Part shown: in pieces, positions 43,024 to 52,270 of the stretch | Layout of the letters: every line of letters begins with the position of its first letter | Position numbering within the stretch: position 1 is the first letter of the stretch | Assembly (NCBI GenBank): GCA_017408585.1 | Contig: JAFQUJ010000015.1 | Span: forward strand, 1-64,000 | Length of the DNA: 64,000 nt | Source: Clostridia bacterium | Lineage (GTDB): Bacteria; Bacillota; Clostridia; Oscillospirales; CAG-272 | Reading direction: 5' to 3' | The notes under the pieces: generated by a model | Seen by the model: the letters and a program-made list of their open reading frames with translations, nothing else | Databases searched by the model: none | What the model was told of the DNA's origin: nothing | Position numbers and translations under genes: made by a program

Positions 43024-44153
43024 GAGCTCTTGGTCTTTACATTCACATTCCCTTTTGTCAAAGCAAGTGTCGCTATTGTGATTTTTACTCTCTTCCACAC
43101 CGTCAAGCGTGCAAAATACACGACTATGTATCTGTAATTTGCTCTCATATGGAGAAGGAAGCCTCGCTTTACAGGGACTGCATAATTGACAGTATTTTTA
43201 TCGGTGGCGGAACTCCGTCACTTGTCGAGGCGCACGATTTTGAGCGACTCTGTGACACGATTAGGCGTTGTTTTAATGTGTCTTGTGGCGTTGAATTTTC
43301 CCTTGAGGCAAATCCGGACTCGATAAACCGTGAAAAGCTACTTGCATATAAAAAATGTGGCGTAAATCGTCTTAGCATTGGTATGCAATCTGCGCTTGAT
43401 AGCGAGCTTAGATGTCTTGGCAGAATTCACACCCTTGAAATGCTTGAAAAAAGCTATTTTCTTGCACGCGAATGTGGCTTTGACAACATAAATCTTGATA
43501 TTATGTATGCTCTGCCAAATCAGAGCCTTGATGCGTTTTTAAAAACGATAGAGCGTGTAATCGAGCTGAATCCCGAACACATATCGGCGTATTGTCTTAA
43601 AATCGAGGATGGGACTCCGTTTTCCAAGATGGAGCTCGATTTGCCAAATGAGGACATACAATATGATATGTATATGACTCTTTGTGAGCGTCTTGAGGCA
43701 CTTGGCTATGAGCATTACGAGATAAGCAATTTTGCGAAAAACGCACACAGGTGCGCCCATAATCTCAAATATTGGCGTCAAATGGAATACATTGGCTTTG
43801 GCCCTGCATCTCATTCGTTTTTTGATGGCGTAAGGTATTATTACGATAGCGATTTGGAGCTTTACACAAGGGATTTAGAGCTTGGCGCGCCAAAAAGGCT
43901 ATTTGAGGACTCCCCACAAATGAGCGAGGACGAGATGATGGACGAATATGTTATGCTTGCTCTGCGTCTTGGTGATGGGATAAGCGAGCGTGAATTTTTC
44001 AATCGCTTTAAAAAGGACTTCAAGAGTGAGTATGATATCGAAAAATTCGTAAAAAGCGGACACATGGTGGCGCAAAATGGCATTTATCGTTTTTCAAATA
44101 AAGGATTTTTTGTTAGTAATTTCATTCTAGAGAATATTCTAAAATCTATTTAG
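43020..44153 (+). CDS. hemW: radical SAM heme chaperone HemW
   Basis: 377 aa. It has the radical SAM Cys cluster in [14 protein letters not shown], the GGGTPSL loop, [23 protein letters not shown] and the C-terminal HemW/HemN_C region with [17 protein letters not shown]. The family was formerly annotated as oxygen-independent coproporphyrinogen oxidase; the extra fourth Cys of true HemN (CxxxCxxCxC) is absent (CRYCDF), so heme chaperone is the better call. Overlaps lepA by 4 nt. Confidence 0.9.
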   Translation: MRALGLYIHIPFCQSKCRYCDFYSLPHRQACKIHDYVSVICSHMEKEASLYRDCIIDSIFIGGGTPSLVEAHDFERLCDTIRRCFNVSCGVEFSLEANPDSINREKLLAYKKCGVNRLSIGMQSALDSELRCLGRIHTLEMLEKSYFLARECGFDNINLDIMYALPNQSLDAFLKTIERVIELNPEHISAYCLKIEDGTPFSKMELDLPNEDIQYDMYMTLCERLEALGYEHYEISNFAKNAHRCAHNLKYWRQMEYIGFGPASHSFFDGVRYYYDSDLELYTRDLELGAPKRLFEDSPQMSEDEMMDEYVMLALRLGDGISEREFFNRFKKDFKSEYDIEKFVKSGHMVAQNGIYRFSNKGFFVSNFILENILKSI

Positions 44154-44165
44154 TTAACTAAAATT

Positions 44166-44196
44166 AAGGGAACGGCTTCGGCTGTTCCCTTTTTTC
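44166..44196 (+). terminator. terminator of the lepA-hemW operon
   Basis: AAGGGAACGGC-TTCG-GCTGTTCCCTT followed by TTTTT; UUCG tetraloop. Confidence 0.9.
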
Positions 44197-44233
44197 ATGC
44201 CTTGAAAATTTTTTGGATTTTTTTGAAAATTTT

Positions 44234-44262
44234 CCAACGCTTTTGAAATTTGGATTGTCTAA
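44234..44262 (+). promoter_or_regulatory. candidate ECF-sigma promoter
   Basis: CCAACG (44234-44239), 17 bp, GTCTAA (44257-44262). The AAC-type -35 with a GTCTAA-type -10 resembles ECF promoters of Firmicutes and differs from the TTGACA/TATAAT promoters elsewhere in the window. The likely polymerase partner is the sigma factor encoded at 45.7 kb. Confidence 0.45.
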
Positions 44263-44313
44263 CCTAATACAAGGGCAAAAGCCCCGAGTGAATTTTAGAA
44301 AGAGGTACAAAAA

Positions 44314-45609
44314 ATGAAGACTTTAACAAAACGAATAGCTGCGTGTCTATTGGCGCTTTGCTTTGCACTTTCGCTTATGGCATGCGATTTTACAACAACC
44401 ACAAGCTCAAGCTCAAAATCAAGTGATGAGTCGGGTGAGCAAGTCGAAAAGGCGTATGCGTATATTGCAATTGACATAAACCCGTCACTTGAGCTTGTCG
44501 TAGCTGATGGCGTTGTCGAGAGCGTACGCGCGGTTAATGATGATGCAAGCGTTTTGCTATCCGGCGAGGAGCTAAGTGGTCTTAGCGCTGAGGAGGCGAC
44601 CGAGAAAATTGTCGCTCTATCCGAGGAGCTAGGCTACCTGAATGACGAAAACACAGATGTTTCCATCACAGTTATAAGTGATAACGAGGACGAGGCTAGC
44701 GAGCTTGAGGAAAGCGCTAAGGCCGGCGCTACAAGGGGTAGCTCAAGAGCTATTGTAAATTCAAATCCTCGTCTTGCCGACGAGCGTGAGGTTAAGGCGC
44801 TAAAGGACGAAAATGAGGAGCTATATAAGGGCTTCTCCCCTGCCAAGCTCAGACTTATCAAATCCATTATGGAATATGACCCCGAGATGACAATTGAGCT
44901 TGGTGCTACAATGTCAACAAAGGAGCTTATCTCTCTACTTAAAGAATACACAGAAGAATTTAAGGGAATTGTTGGCGAGGAGCTGAAAAAGAGATTTAAC
45001 GAGCGCAAGGAAGAAATCAAGCTTGAAAAGCAAAAGGAGATTGCAACCATTTTTGGCGAGGAGCATCTTGAGGCTTGGGAAAAGCTAGAGGCGCTAAAGG
45101 AGCTTTATAAGGAGCTAAGGACAAAGGCGCAGAGCATTACTCTTTCCGACGAGGACAAGAGCGCCGTTCTTGCTATTATCGGCGAGGAAAATGCAGAGCG
45201 TATTTGTGACGAAAACGGTAATGTAACCGTTGATAGCGTTGAGCATTTCTTTGACAGAGCCTTTGACATACACAGAGGTGAGGGCAAGGACGAGCTAGAG
45301 GCTATTCTTGACAAGTATGACGAGGACGATTATGCGCTAAGCGAGGACGATATTGCTAAAATTGCCGAAATCGCAGGCGACGCTAAGGTTGCAATTCTTG
45401 AAGACCTCGAGGAGCTAATCGACTCTCTTAAGAAAGAGCTTGACGGCATAAAGAATGACATTAAGCTTGATGGCGAGCAAAGAGAAACAGTTGAAAAAAT
45501 CGAAGAGGATTTTGATGCCATAAAGGAACAGGTTAAGGAAGAATTCAGAACTGAAATCGAAAGAGCCAAGGAGCATTTTGAGGCTAAAAAGGCAGATAGA
45601 TTAAGATAA
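44314..45609 (+). CDS. RsgI-domain lipoprotein
   Basis: 431 aa. The signal peptide ends LSLMAC (Cys24), followed by a Ser/Thr linker and then an RsgI-type anti-sigma extracellular domain: YAYIAIDINPSLELVVADG with the Asn56-Pro57 pair at which RsgI proteins self-cleave, and VRAVNDDASVLL. The rest (200-431) is a highly charged, mostly helical and probably coiled-coil region rich in Glu and Lys. Unlike normal RsgI it has no transmembrane helix and no cytoplasmic sigma-binding part. It is followed by an ECF sigma gene and a membrane protein with the same domain, and probably works in that signalling circuit. GAGG precedes the ATG. Confidence 0.75.
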   Translation: MKTLTKRIAACLLALCFALSLMACDFTTTTSSSSKSSDESGEQVEKAYAYIAIDINPSLELVVADGVVESVRAVNDDASVLLSGEELSGLSAEEATEKIVALSEELGYLNDENTDVSITVISDNEDEASELEESAKAGATRGSSRAIVNSNPRLADEREVKALKDENEELYKGFSPAKLRLIKSIMEYDPEMTIELGATMSTKELISLLKEYTEEFKGIVGEELKKRFNERKEEIKLEKQKEIATIFGEEHLEAWEKLEALKELYKELRTKAQSITLSDEDKSAVLAIIGEENAERICDENGNVTVDSVEHFFDRAFDIHRGEGKDELEAILDKYDEDDYALSEDDIAKIAEIAGDAKVAILEDLEELIDSLKKELDGIKNDIKLDGEQRETVEKIEEDFDAIKEQVKEEFRTEIERAKEHFEAKKADRLR

Positions 45610-45625
45610 GGAGCTTCTTAACGCC

Positions 45626-45654
45626 TTGACTTTATTGCGAAAATGAGTTAAAAT
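45626..45654 (+). promoter_or_regulatory. promoter of the second ECF sigma operon
   Basis: TTGACT (45626-45631), 17 bp, TAAAAT (45649-45654). Confidence 0.65.
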
Positions 45655-45692
45655 AGATGTAGCATTTATACAAACGCAATAAAGGAGGCATC

Positions 45693-46211
45693 ATGAGCTT
45701 AGACTCGCTAGCATCAAGGGTTGCTCGGCATGACGAGCACGCCTTTGAGGAGCTTTACAACAAAATAAGGCAAGCAGTTTACTCTGTTTGCCTTAGTGTA
45801 TTAAAAAATCACACAAGCGCAGAGGAAATAGCACAGGATACCTTTGTTGCCGTGTGGACACATTCAAGTGAATTTAAGGGAAAGGGCTATAAGACTTGGA
45901 TTTTAACCATTGCCAAAAACAAATCCTTGAACCTGCTAAAAAAGCAGGCACGAGAGGTCAGCGTTGATTTTAGTGAAAACGAGGATATTGCCAGCTATAC
46001 TACTGATTTCGAGCTTAGCTTCACTCTAAGGAGCGCTCTTGAGGCGTTAGATGAACAGGAGCGAGAGATTGTGCTTTTAAGAAATTCGGGAATGAAGGCA
46101 AAGGAGATTGCTATATACCTTAGCATTCCTCGAGGTACTGTTTCTTGGAAATATAAGGAAGCACTCGAAAAGCTAAAAAAATATTTGGAGGGACGAAATG
46201 AAAGGGCGTAA
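45693..46211 (+). CDS. ECF-type RNA polymerase sigma factor
   Basis: 172 aa. Region 2 is in FEELYNKIRQAVYSVCLSVLKNHTSAEEIAQDTFVAVW and region 4 in LEALDEQEREIVLLRNSGMKAKEIAIYLSIPRGTVSWKYKEALEKLKKYL. It pairs with the RsgI-like membrane protein whose start overlaps it by 14 nt. This pairing of an ECF factor with RsgI-type sensors differs from classical SigI-RsgI, where the sigma factor is of the larger SigI type. AAAGGAGG precedes the ATG. Confidence 0.88.
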   Translation: MSLDSLASRVARHDEHAFEELYNKIRQAVYSVCLSVLKNHTSAEEIAQDTFVAVWTHSSEFKGKGYKTWILTIAKNKSLNLLKKQAREVSVDFSENEDIASYTTDFELSFTLRSALEALDEQEREIVLLRNSGMKAKEIAIYLSIPRGTVSWKYKEALEKLKKYLEGRNERA

Positions 46212-47655
46212 AATTGAAAAACAGCTAAAAAATGAAATATCGACTGCCTCTGATTTCGGCTTTCAAGAAATTATGGAGCGCGCTCATGCAAATGACGATG
46301 CGTTATTAGAGGCTGTTCCCGTTACCGTCGAGGGTAAGGCCTACAACCATCGAGGCTCTGCCCTTAAGACCATACTTTTTGCACTCGGAGCATTGATTTT
46401 GGCGTTTGCTATATTCTGGATTTTGCAAAATGAAGAGCCTGCGCCGACAAGATCCGCCGGATACTTTGTCATAGATATAAATCCATCAATTAAGCTCTCC
46501 TATAATCAAGATGGAATTATCACAGACGCGCAGGCTCTCAATGAGGACGCAAGCGTTTTGCTAGTGGATCTTGACCTTTCGGGCAAGAGTGCTGACGATG
46601 CAGTTTCAATTCTATTTGACAAGTGCGTTGCGCTAGGATATTTTTCATCAGAGCGTGACAATAACGCTGTAATGACAAGCGCGACAACCGATAACGGAGA
46701 GAGCGACGAGGAAATGACAAACGAGATCAAAAGGCTATTCTCCTCTCAATTTTCCAAAAAGAAGATGCGTGGCGTTGTAATAACAGGCGTTCAAAATGCA
46801 GAGCTTGATGCTACTGCGTCGGAGCTTGGAATAGATTCTCAAAAATATGCTCTTATTCTCTCTTATCTTGATATGGGCGGAGAGCTTGATACAGAGCGCT
46901 ATGACGAGGTTTCAATTAGCGAGCTTTACGAAATGATCTCCGAAAGAGAAAAGGAGCAAAAGAAAGAGGATATCGCTAAAATCGAGAGCGAGCGTGATTC
47001 TAAGCAGAGCGAGCTTTTCGAGGCGCTATTTAACAGCGTTGAGGCGTTGATTGACAAAATTCAAGCAGAGCTTGATAATATCATAAGCGAGGAGCAACAG
47101 GGGCAAAATATAGGCGAGAGCCCAAAAGGTAATGAACCACCGCCAAACGACAAGGGTCATGATGACAGGCCAAATGGTGCGCTTGGCGATATGATGGATA
47201 AAATCCACGGTTCTATTGAAAAGGGTCAGCAAAACGATAACACTATCACTCGTTACAAGGAGATTGCTACTAAACTAGATGAATACATTGACACGCTTGA
47301 AATAGCTAAAAAATCAAACGATTGCAAGAGTGCATTCGATGGAATTTTGAAGCTTTTAGATGAGCTTAGCAAGGACGAGGAGCACAAGAGCTTAGCGTCA
47401 CTTGTTAGCTCGGCAGTTGTTGAAATCGAGACACTCTACGAGGAATTTCTTGAAAAATGCGCAGAGCTTAACGAAATGAATGTGAGCGCCGAGCAAGTAA
47501 ATCTTGACCGACTTGATGCGTTTAAAAATGTATCTCACGAAAAATATGATGATGTCGATAAATGGCAAGTTGAAAAGGAAAGCGAGATTGCTTCAAGCTG
47601 GTACGAAATGAAAAAGCAATGGAATAATGACAGGAAAAATGACTTAAAAAAATAA
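46198..47655 (+). CDS. RsgI-like transmembrane anti-sigma factor
   Basis: 485 aa. The cytoplasmic part (1-56) is the probable sigma-binding region, with one transmembrane helix at 58-77 (TILFALGALILAFAIFWILQ). The extracellular RsgI domain has YFVIDINPSIKLSYNQDG with Asn95-Pro96 as the expected autocleavage site, then ALNEDASVLL. The distal half is Glu/Lys-rich, helical, with a Gly/Pro/Asn linker. The same domain occurs in the lipoprotein at 44.3 kb. By analogy with RsgI, self-cleavage and regulated proteolysis would release the sigma factor. The signal is unknown: no carbohydrate-binding module is visible. Confidence 0.8.
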   Translation: MKGRKIEKQLKNEISTASDFGFQEIMERAHANDDALLEAVPVTVEGKAYNHRGSALKTILFALGALILAFAIFWILQNEEPAPTRSAGYFVIDINPSIKLSYNQDGIITDAQALNEDASVLLVDLDLSGKSADDAVSILFDKCVALGYFSSERDNNAVMTSATTDNGESDEEMTNEIKRLFSSQFSKKKMRGVVITGVQNAELDATASELGIDSQKYALILSYLDMGGELDTERYDEVSISELYEMISEREKEQKKEDIAKIESERDSKQSELFEALFNSVEALIDKIQAELDNIISEEQQGQNIGESPKGNEPPPNDKGHDDRPNGALGDMMDKIHGSIEKGQQNDNTITRYKEIATKLDEYIDTLEIAKKSNDCKSAFDGILKLLDELSKDEEHKSLASLVSSAVVEIETLYEEFLEKCAELNEMNVSAEQVNLDRLDAFKNVSHEKYDDVDKWQVEKESEIASSWYEMKKQWNNDRKNDLKK

Positions 47656-47682
47656 GAGCGTATCGCTTTGTTAAAATATGCT

Positions 47683-47716
47683 AAGAGGCGTATCTATTGA
47701 TATGCCTCTTTTTGTT
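47683..47716 (+). terminator. terminator of the sigma/RsgI operon
   Basis: AAGAGGCGTATC / GATATGCCTCTT (one G-T pair) followed by TTTTGTTTTG. Confidence 0.85.
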
Positions 47717-47722
47717 TTGCGT

Positions 47723-47783
47723 TTGTGCATATTGCACAAAAATGATTGCCCCCCCCCCTATTTTTGTGCAATTTGTCTTGACA
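47723..47783 (+). promoter_or_regulatory. TTGTGCA-box element with a C10 tract upstream of a promoter
   Basis: Three heptamer boxes lie at 47723-47729 (TTGTGCA), 47733-47739 (TGCACAA) and 47764-47770 (TTGTGCA). The last two belong to an 11-bp perfect inverted repeat, TGCACAAAAAT (47733-47743) / ATTTTTGTGCA (47760-47770), enclosing a run of ten C (47749-47758). The -35 starts 7 bp downstream. A related element lies at 52265-52331. Confidence 0.7.
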
Positions 47784-47806
47784 CGGTGATTTTTGTATGA
47801 TATTAT
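47778..47806 (+). promoter_or_regulatory. promoter of the large leucine-rich-repeat gene
   Basis: TTGACA (47778-47783), 17 bp, TATTAT (47801-47806). Confidence 0.8.
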
Positions 47807-47872
47807 TTTTATATATTATTTTGTATGCCCGTGGGTGCTTACCCACAGAAAATTATTACGAGGAGAAAATTT

Positions 47873-50800
47873 ATGAAAAAGAAGTTATTTCTTGTCATGG
47901 TGATGGTTGCACTTCTTTGTTGTCTTTTTGCCATTAGCGTTTCGGCAAAGCACGAGTACACCCAACTCACCGACGAGACCCTTACCAATCTGGATGTAAA
48001 AATCATCCTGACAGATGGCACAAATGAATTTGATGCCACAATGAAATTCAAGGATTTGTTTAACTACACGCTAACAACTCCTACAGAAACTGTCTCTTAT
48101 GCCCTCAAGCTTTCGAGCATTAAGGCTACAACCATAACGGTAGGCGAAACAGAATACACGCTCAAGAGCTCAATGGTGGGTATTTACATCCCTGACGGTG
48201 TTACTCATCTGAACAACAGCTTTATGAATCAGTATTCCACCGTTTTCTCAAAGGCTTACTTGCCTGACAGTATTGAGGTGTTTGGTGACGGAGTGTTCTA
48301 TAAATGCGGAACATTCTCATTTATTGACGAAAGCGGAGCACTTGACGCCTATTTGCCCGAGAACCTCGTTCAAATAGGAAACAATGCAAACAACGAGGGA
48401 GATTCTCACTTTATGAGTGGATGCACACTCCAGAACGATACTCTCGTTTTCCCGGAAGGATTTACCAAATTTGCTTCCAAATACGCCTTCAACGACGGAT
48501 ATGCAATGAAGGACGGTGGTGTTTTGAAGCTTGTATTTCTTGGAAAAATGACGCATGTATATACCTACCACGCTCAAGCAAACTCGAGCTTTAAATTCTA
48601 TTTTACCAAAAACTCTGCAAGCGAGGCTAATATTCAGGCGGGTGGCTCATCTGTCAACAGAGTTGAAACAAGGCTTGTTGACGGAAGCTGGACTTATGCT
48701 TACAGAAACTCGATAACCTATGCGGATCTATCCACCGCTGTTGACAACACAGGAAAAACACTCATAATCAACATTAACAACAACGACCCGAACTCCACCT
48801 CATCTGCGGGAACATATGACGAAAAGGACTGGTTCTACCAATCAAGCAGAGCAATCACTGCATATTTCTGCTCGGGTGAAATGATTATGACCTTCCGTAA
48901 CGGAACATTCGGCTGGAAGGTTTACCGTTCTGATGTAATCGAGGTGGACAACGCCCACCCATTCGAGGACAACGGCACTACGGTTGAGCCTACCTGCACA
49001 ATAGGTGGCGGAACAAGATACTCCTGCTCTATTTGTGGCTCATTTATCCGACTTGAAGACCAGACAACCGACCCGCTCGGACACGAATACACAGAGGATA
49101 ACCTCGTATCGTCAACGACTCTTGGTTGCTTACAGGACGAAACAAAGACCTATGAGTGTCAAAGATGCTCCGAGGTATTCACGGTTGTTGTTACCGAGGC
49201 ACCGGGACACGATATGTCTATTGTTACATACCCACTTGAAGCGACATACACATCACTAGGTATTAAAAGGCTCGACTGTGCAAATTGCGAATATTATACC
49301 GAATATGAATACCGTATTGACCCTGCGGGAGCTACGATGACTATCGTTTTAGAGGACGGAACGGAGCTTTCGGTTCTCGCCTCGTTGATTTTCACATCAA
49401 CCTTTAACGAGGAGTCTCAAACTGCATCTATTACGGGCGTCCACACCTCGTTTACTTATGGCGAAACGACATATGCCATTACAGATGTTCACAAAATCGT
49501 TGTTCCATTTGGCTTTAACCATGTCGCTTACGAATTTTCAAACGGACGCGATGTAGAGGTTTATGACTTCTCGCTTACAAAGGATTTAATTCTTGCAAAC
49601 GGTGCATTTAGAGATAACTCATATATTGAACAGGTTATTCTCGGTGACGGAATAATGCCTATGGATGATGCCTTCCGTGCATCAAGCAAGCTCGTTTCTG
49701 TCATAATCCCTGACGGTGTGACAGTAGTTTTCCTTTCCAGCCAGGATCCGTTTTATGATAACAAGACGGTTCAGGAGTTTATTATCGGCAAGGGTGCAAA
49801 TGTAGATTTTGCAAAAACAGGCTTTAAGGGAACTATGAACTCTATTGCTAGAATTGTAATTGGCGACGGTGCAACGGTTAACTTTGCCCAAAGTGCCTTC
49901 AGCTGGCTTGGAGGACTTAAAACCTTTACAATAGGAAAGGAATGTCATGTAACCTTTGGCTACGATAGTTTTGGAAATAACCAAAACCTTACCTCGCTCA
50001 CAATCGGAGACTCGTCAACTATTATTTTCAACGGAAACGCCTTTTATAAAGCACTCAAGCTAGAGACATTTACCGTTGGCGAAAACTGCAATCTTTCATT
50101 TGCGGGAAGCTCATTTGCAGCATTGACTACACTTAATGAGCTTTCATTCCCCGACAGCACTACTATTACCTTCGCAGCTGACAATTCCTTCAAGGATTGT
50201 ACTGCTCTTGAAACCATTTACCTACCATCAAGCGTTACCTCGCTTCCAAAGGAAACCTTCGCAGGCTGCACAGCACTCAAAACAGTTACTCTTATGGGTG
50301 TTACCTCGATTGGCGAAAAGGCGTTTGCTCTGAACTCTGCAAGTGATAGCGTATTCACAATCTACTCACACGGAACAGGCAACTTGTCCTTCGGCTCAAA
50401 CGCACTTAGCAATAGGTCAAATGTTGTTCTTTACACAAATAGCACCAACATCACCTCACTCTCAAGTGCGACCTACACCGTATATGTAGGAATTGCACAC
50501 GCTCATACACCTTACACAAAGGACGAAACCTGCTTTGAAAACGGTTATATAGGCTACGCAACCGATTGTCCTTGTGGCAAGATTGCTTACGGTGCAACCT
50601 ATACTGTATATTCAAACGAGGACACAGCGGGTACAGCTTATACGCTTGACGACATTGTAATTATTGACGAGTTTGACGGACACGATATTGTTATCACCGT
50701 TACCTATGCAAACGGATACGACAAGACGGGTTTGAAATGCACTGTCTGCTCTCGTGAGTGCGGCGAAACCTGGGAGAGCGTAGAAACAAAGCCTATTCTG

Positions 50801-51289
50801 ACACACAAGGGCTATTCATACAGCCTTAGTGGCTCAGTTTCAGGCATTCAAAGTGGCTTCCACATTGAGCTTGATGCACTCAAGGAATACAACCAATATA
50901 ACGAGGATTTGGTAATCGGTCTTGGTATTCTAAATCCAAAGTATCTTGGCGACGAATTCTTTGACGGAAATGTAATAAATGCCGATAAGGGTTGCCTACA
51001 AATCAATATCAGCTCTCTTGACTATTCGGAGATCAGCTGTATGATTTCATTCCCATCCGACAACTCACTCAACTCACTTGAGCTTGTTATCTTTGCATAT
51101 GTTTGCGAGGGCGAGGGCACAGCTCCTTCTCAACTAATTCAAAAGAAATATGTTGAAAACGAGGCTTCAAGCGCAGTTAGTGCTGTAACAAGAGGCGAAA
51201 ATGCCCTTCACACAGTAAATCTAACATATGTTAAGACTCCTGTTGCATATCCCTCCAAGCTAGAGGAATATGTCGCTCCACAGGCTTAA
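47873..51289 (+). CDS. large secreted BspA-like leucine-rich-repeat protein
   Basis: 1138 aa from ATG 47873 (GAGGAG upstream; the frame opens 48 nt earlier without a ribosome binding site). It has a signal peptide (MKKKLFLVMVMVALLCCLF, cleavage after SVSA) and LRR_5-type repeats in two blocks, a divergent one near 90-220 and a regular one near 560-880. Between them sit Cys-pair repeats (CTIGGGTRYSCSICG, CQRCSEVF, CANCEYY), and near the end come CTVCSRECG and a C-terminal domain with NPKYLG (1021-1026) and VTRG, shared with the 13.4-kb protein. It is a likely surface adhesin. There is no LPXTG, and its promoter carries the C10 element. Confidence 0.85.
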   Translation: MKKKLFLVMVMVALLCCLFAISVSAKHEYTQLTDETLTNLDVKIILTDGTNEFDATMKFKDLFNYTLTTPTETVSYALKLSSIKATTITVGETEYTLKSSMVGIYIPDGVTHLNNSFMNQYSTVFSKAYLPDSIEVFGDGVFYKCGTFSFIDESGALDAYLPENLVQIGNNANNEGDSHFMSGCTLQNDTLVFPEGFTKFASKYAFNDGYAMKDGGVLKLVFLGKMTHVYTYHAQANSSFKFYFTKNSASEANIQAGGSSVNRVETRLVDGSWTYAYRNSITYADLSTAVDNTGKTLIININNNDPNSTSSAGTYDEKDWFYQSSRAITAYFCSGEMIMTFRNGTFGWKVYRSDVIEVDNAHPFEDNGTTVEPTCTIGGGTRYSCSICGSFIRLEDQTTDPLGHEYTEDNLVSSTTLGCLQDETKTYECQRCSEVFTVVVTEAPGHDMSIVTYPLEATYTSLGIKRLDCANCEYYTEYEYRIDPAGATMTIVLEDGTELSVLASLIFTSTFNEESQTASITGVHTSFTYGETTYAITDVHKIVVPFGFNHVAYEFSNGRDVEVYDFSLTKDLILANGAFRDNSYIEQVILGDGIMPMDDAFRASSKLVSVIIPDGVTVVFLSSQDPFYDNKTVQEFIIGKGANVDFAKTGFKGTMNSIARIVIGDGATVNFAQSAFSWLGGLKTFTIGKECHVTFGYDSFGNNQNLTSLTIGDSSTIIFNGNAFYKALKLETFTVGENCNLSFAGSSFAALTTLNELSFPDSTTITFAADNSFKDCTALETIYLPSSVTSLPKETFAGCTALKTVTLMGVTSIGEKAFALNSASDSVFTIYSHGTGNLSFGSNALSNRSNVVLYTNSTNITSLSSATYTVYVGIAHAHTPYTKDETCFENGYIGYATDCPCGKIAYGATYTVYSNEDTAGTAYTLDDIVIIDEFDGHDIVITVTYANGYDKTGLKCTVCSRECGETWESVETKPILTHKGYSYSLSGSVSGIQSGFHIELDALKEYNQYNEDLVIGLGILNPKYLGDEFFDGNVINADKGCLQINISSLDYSEISCMISFPSDNSLNSLELVIFAYVCEGEGTAPSQLIQKKYVENEASSAVSAVTRGENALHTVNLTYVKTPVAYPSKLEEYVAPQA

Positions 51290-51300
51290 AATCAAAACAA

Positions 51301-51330
51301 AAATCACACTCCGATTGGAGTGTGATTTTT
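51301..51330. terminator. bidirectional terminator
   Basis: AAATCACACTCC-GATT-GGAGTGTGATTT between convergent genes, T-runs on both strands. Confidence 0.88.
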
Positions 51331-51343
51331 TGCCTTATTTAGC

Positions 51344-52192
51344 TTAGTTCTTTTGCTCTTCCTTGGGCTCCTCTTGAGCCTCTTCCTTAGTTTCAAGTTC
51401 ATTGATTGTGTAGTTGAGCTCCTTGCGTAAGAAGTATCCGTCAACCATTTCGTCAATGCCTCTTGAGTATGTAATTGTTACACCTTTATACTCCTCACGA
51501 GCTCCATCACAGCCAGGCTTGCCTCTGTTCTCGTAGTTGGGGTGATAAATGCTTGTAACGGTAACCGGAATATCGTACTCATTATCTTCATCGAGCCACT
51601 CGTTGAGAACCTCACCGATTCTGTCTGTCCATGCAGTTACATAGTCAGCGGAAACACTCACAGGAACATCTCTTTGAGATATTTGACACTTGAATGGTAC
51701 GATTGAGAAGTAGCCTAGCTTTTCTTCGCCACAATTTGCACATTTAAGGGCAAGACCTATCTTAACGGTGATGTGAGCGCTTACTCTAAGCTCCTTGTAG
51801 AAGCCAGGCTTCTTGTCATCATCAAGGGTGTAAAGCTTGTCAAAGTGGGGCTTGATATCCAAGATCTCGTAATGAACGAGTTGTTCAAACTCCTCGTCGG
51901 TTGTGATGTTTGCCACTGTCTTACACTTGTTACAGGTGAGGAACTTGAATCTCTTCTCGATGTTCTTAACAACGAGCATTAAGAACGCACCGATGATAAG
52001 ACCGAAGCCACCGATCATATTGAGCATACCGAAGCTGTCAGAAATGAGTATCTGACAAAGAAGGGTAATGCCGAGAAGAATTGCTGAGCCGATAAGGAAC
52101 TTCTTGATGTCCTTCTTTCTTTGCTCGCAGTCCTCAGGAGTGTTGATTTCACCCTTGAAGAGTCTTTTGAAATAGTCTTTTAATTTTTTCAT
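51344..52192 (-). CDS. membrane protein with zinc-ribbon Cys pairs, unknown function
   Basis: 282 aa. A basic N-terminus precedes two transmembrane segments (about 33-52 and 57-76), followed by a soluble domain with two CxxC pairs (CNKC near 88 and CANCGEE near 151) that probably form a zinc ribbon. A beta-rich part (VPVSVSADYVTAWTDRIGEVLNEWLDED) and a Glu/Lys-rich tail follow. I do not recognise the family. TAAAGGAG precedes the ATG. It is the only gene besides the large leucine-rich-repeat protein whose promoter carries the TTGTGCA/C10 element, suggesting shared control. Confidence 0.65.
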   Translation of the reverse strand: MKKLKDYFKRLFKGEINTPEDCEQRKKDIKKFLIGSAILLGITLLCQILISDSFGMLNMIGGFGLIIGAFLMLVVKNIEKRFKFLTCNKCKTVANITTDEEFEQLVHYEILDIKPHFDKLYTLDDDKKPGFYKELRVSAHITVKIGLALKCANCGEEKLGYFSIVPFKCQISQRDVPVSVSADYVTAWTDRIGEVLNEWLDEDNEYDIPVTVTSIYHPNYENRGKPGCDGAREEYKGVTITYSRGIDEMVDGYFLRKELNYTINELETKEEAQEEPKEEQKN

Positions 52193-52241
52193 TTTTCTCC
52201 TTTATTGTAGTCTTTCCTACTGTCAAAATTTTGGTAATATA

Positions 52242-52270
52242 AGTATATCACATATGGCTTTTATTGTCAA
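52242..52270 (-). promoter_or_regulatory. promoter of the zinc-ribbon membrane protein gene
   Basis: TTGACA (52265-52270), 17 bp, TATACT (52242-52247), minus strand. Confidence 0.8.

Noticed and set aside
47749..47758. C10 runs as sequencing artefacts
   Set aside because: Kept as a caution only: two independent runs of identical length occur in the same box context, which random error would not produce, though the exact length may be unreliable.
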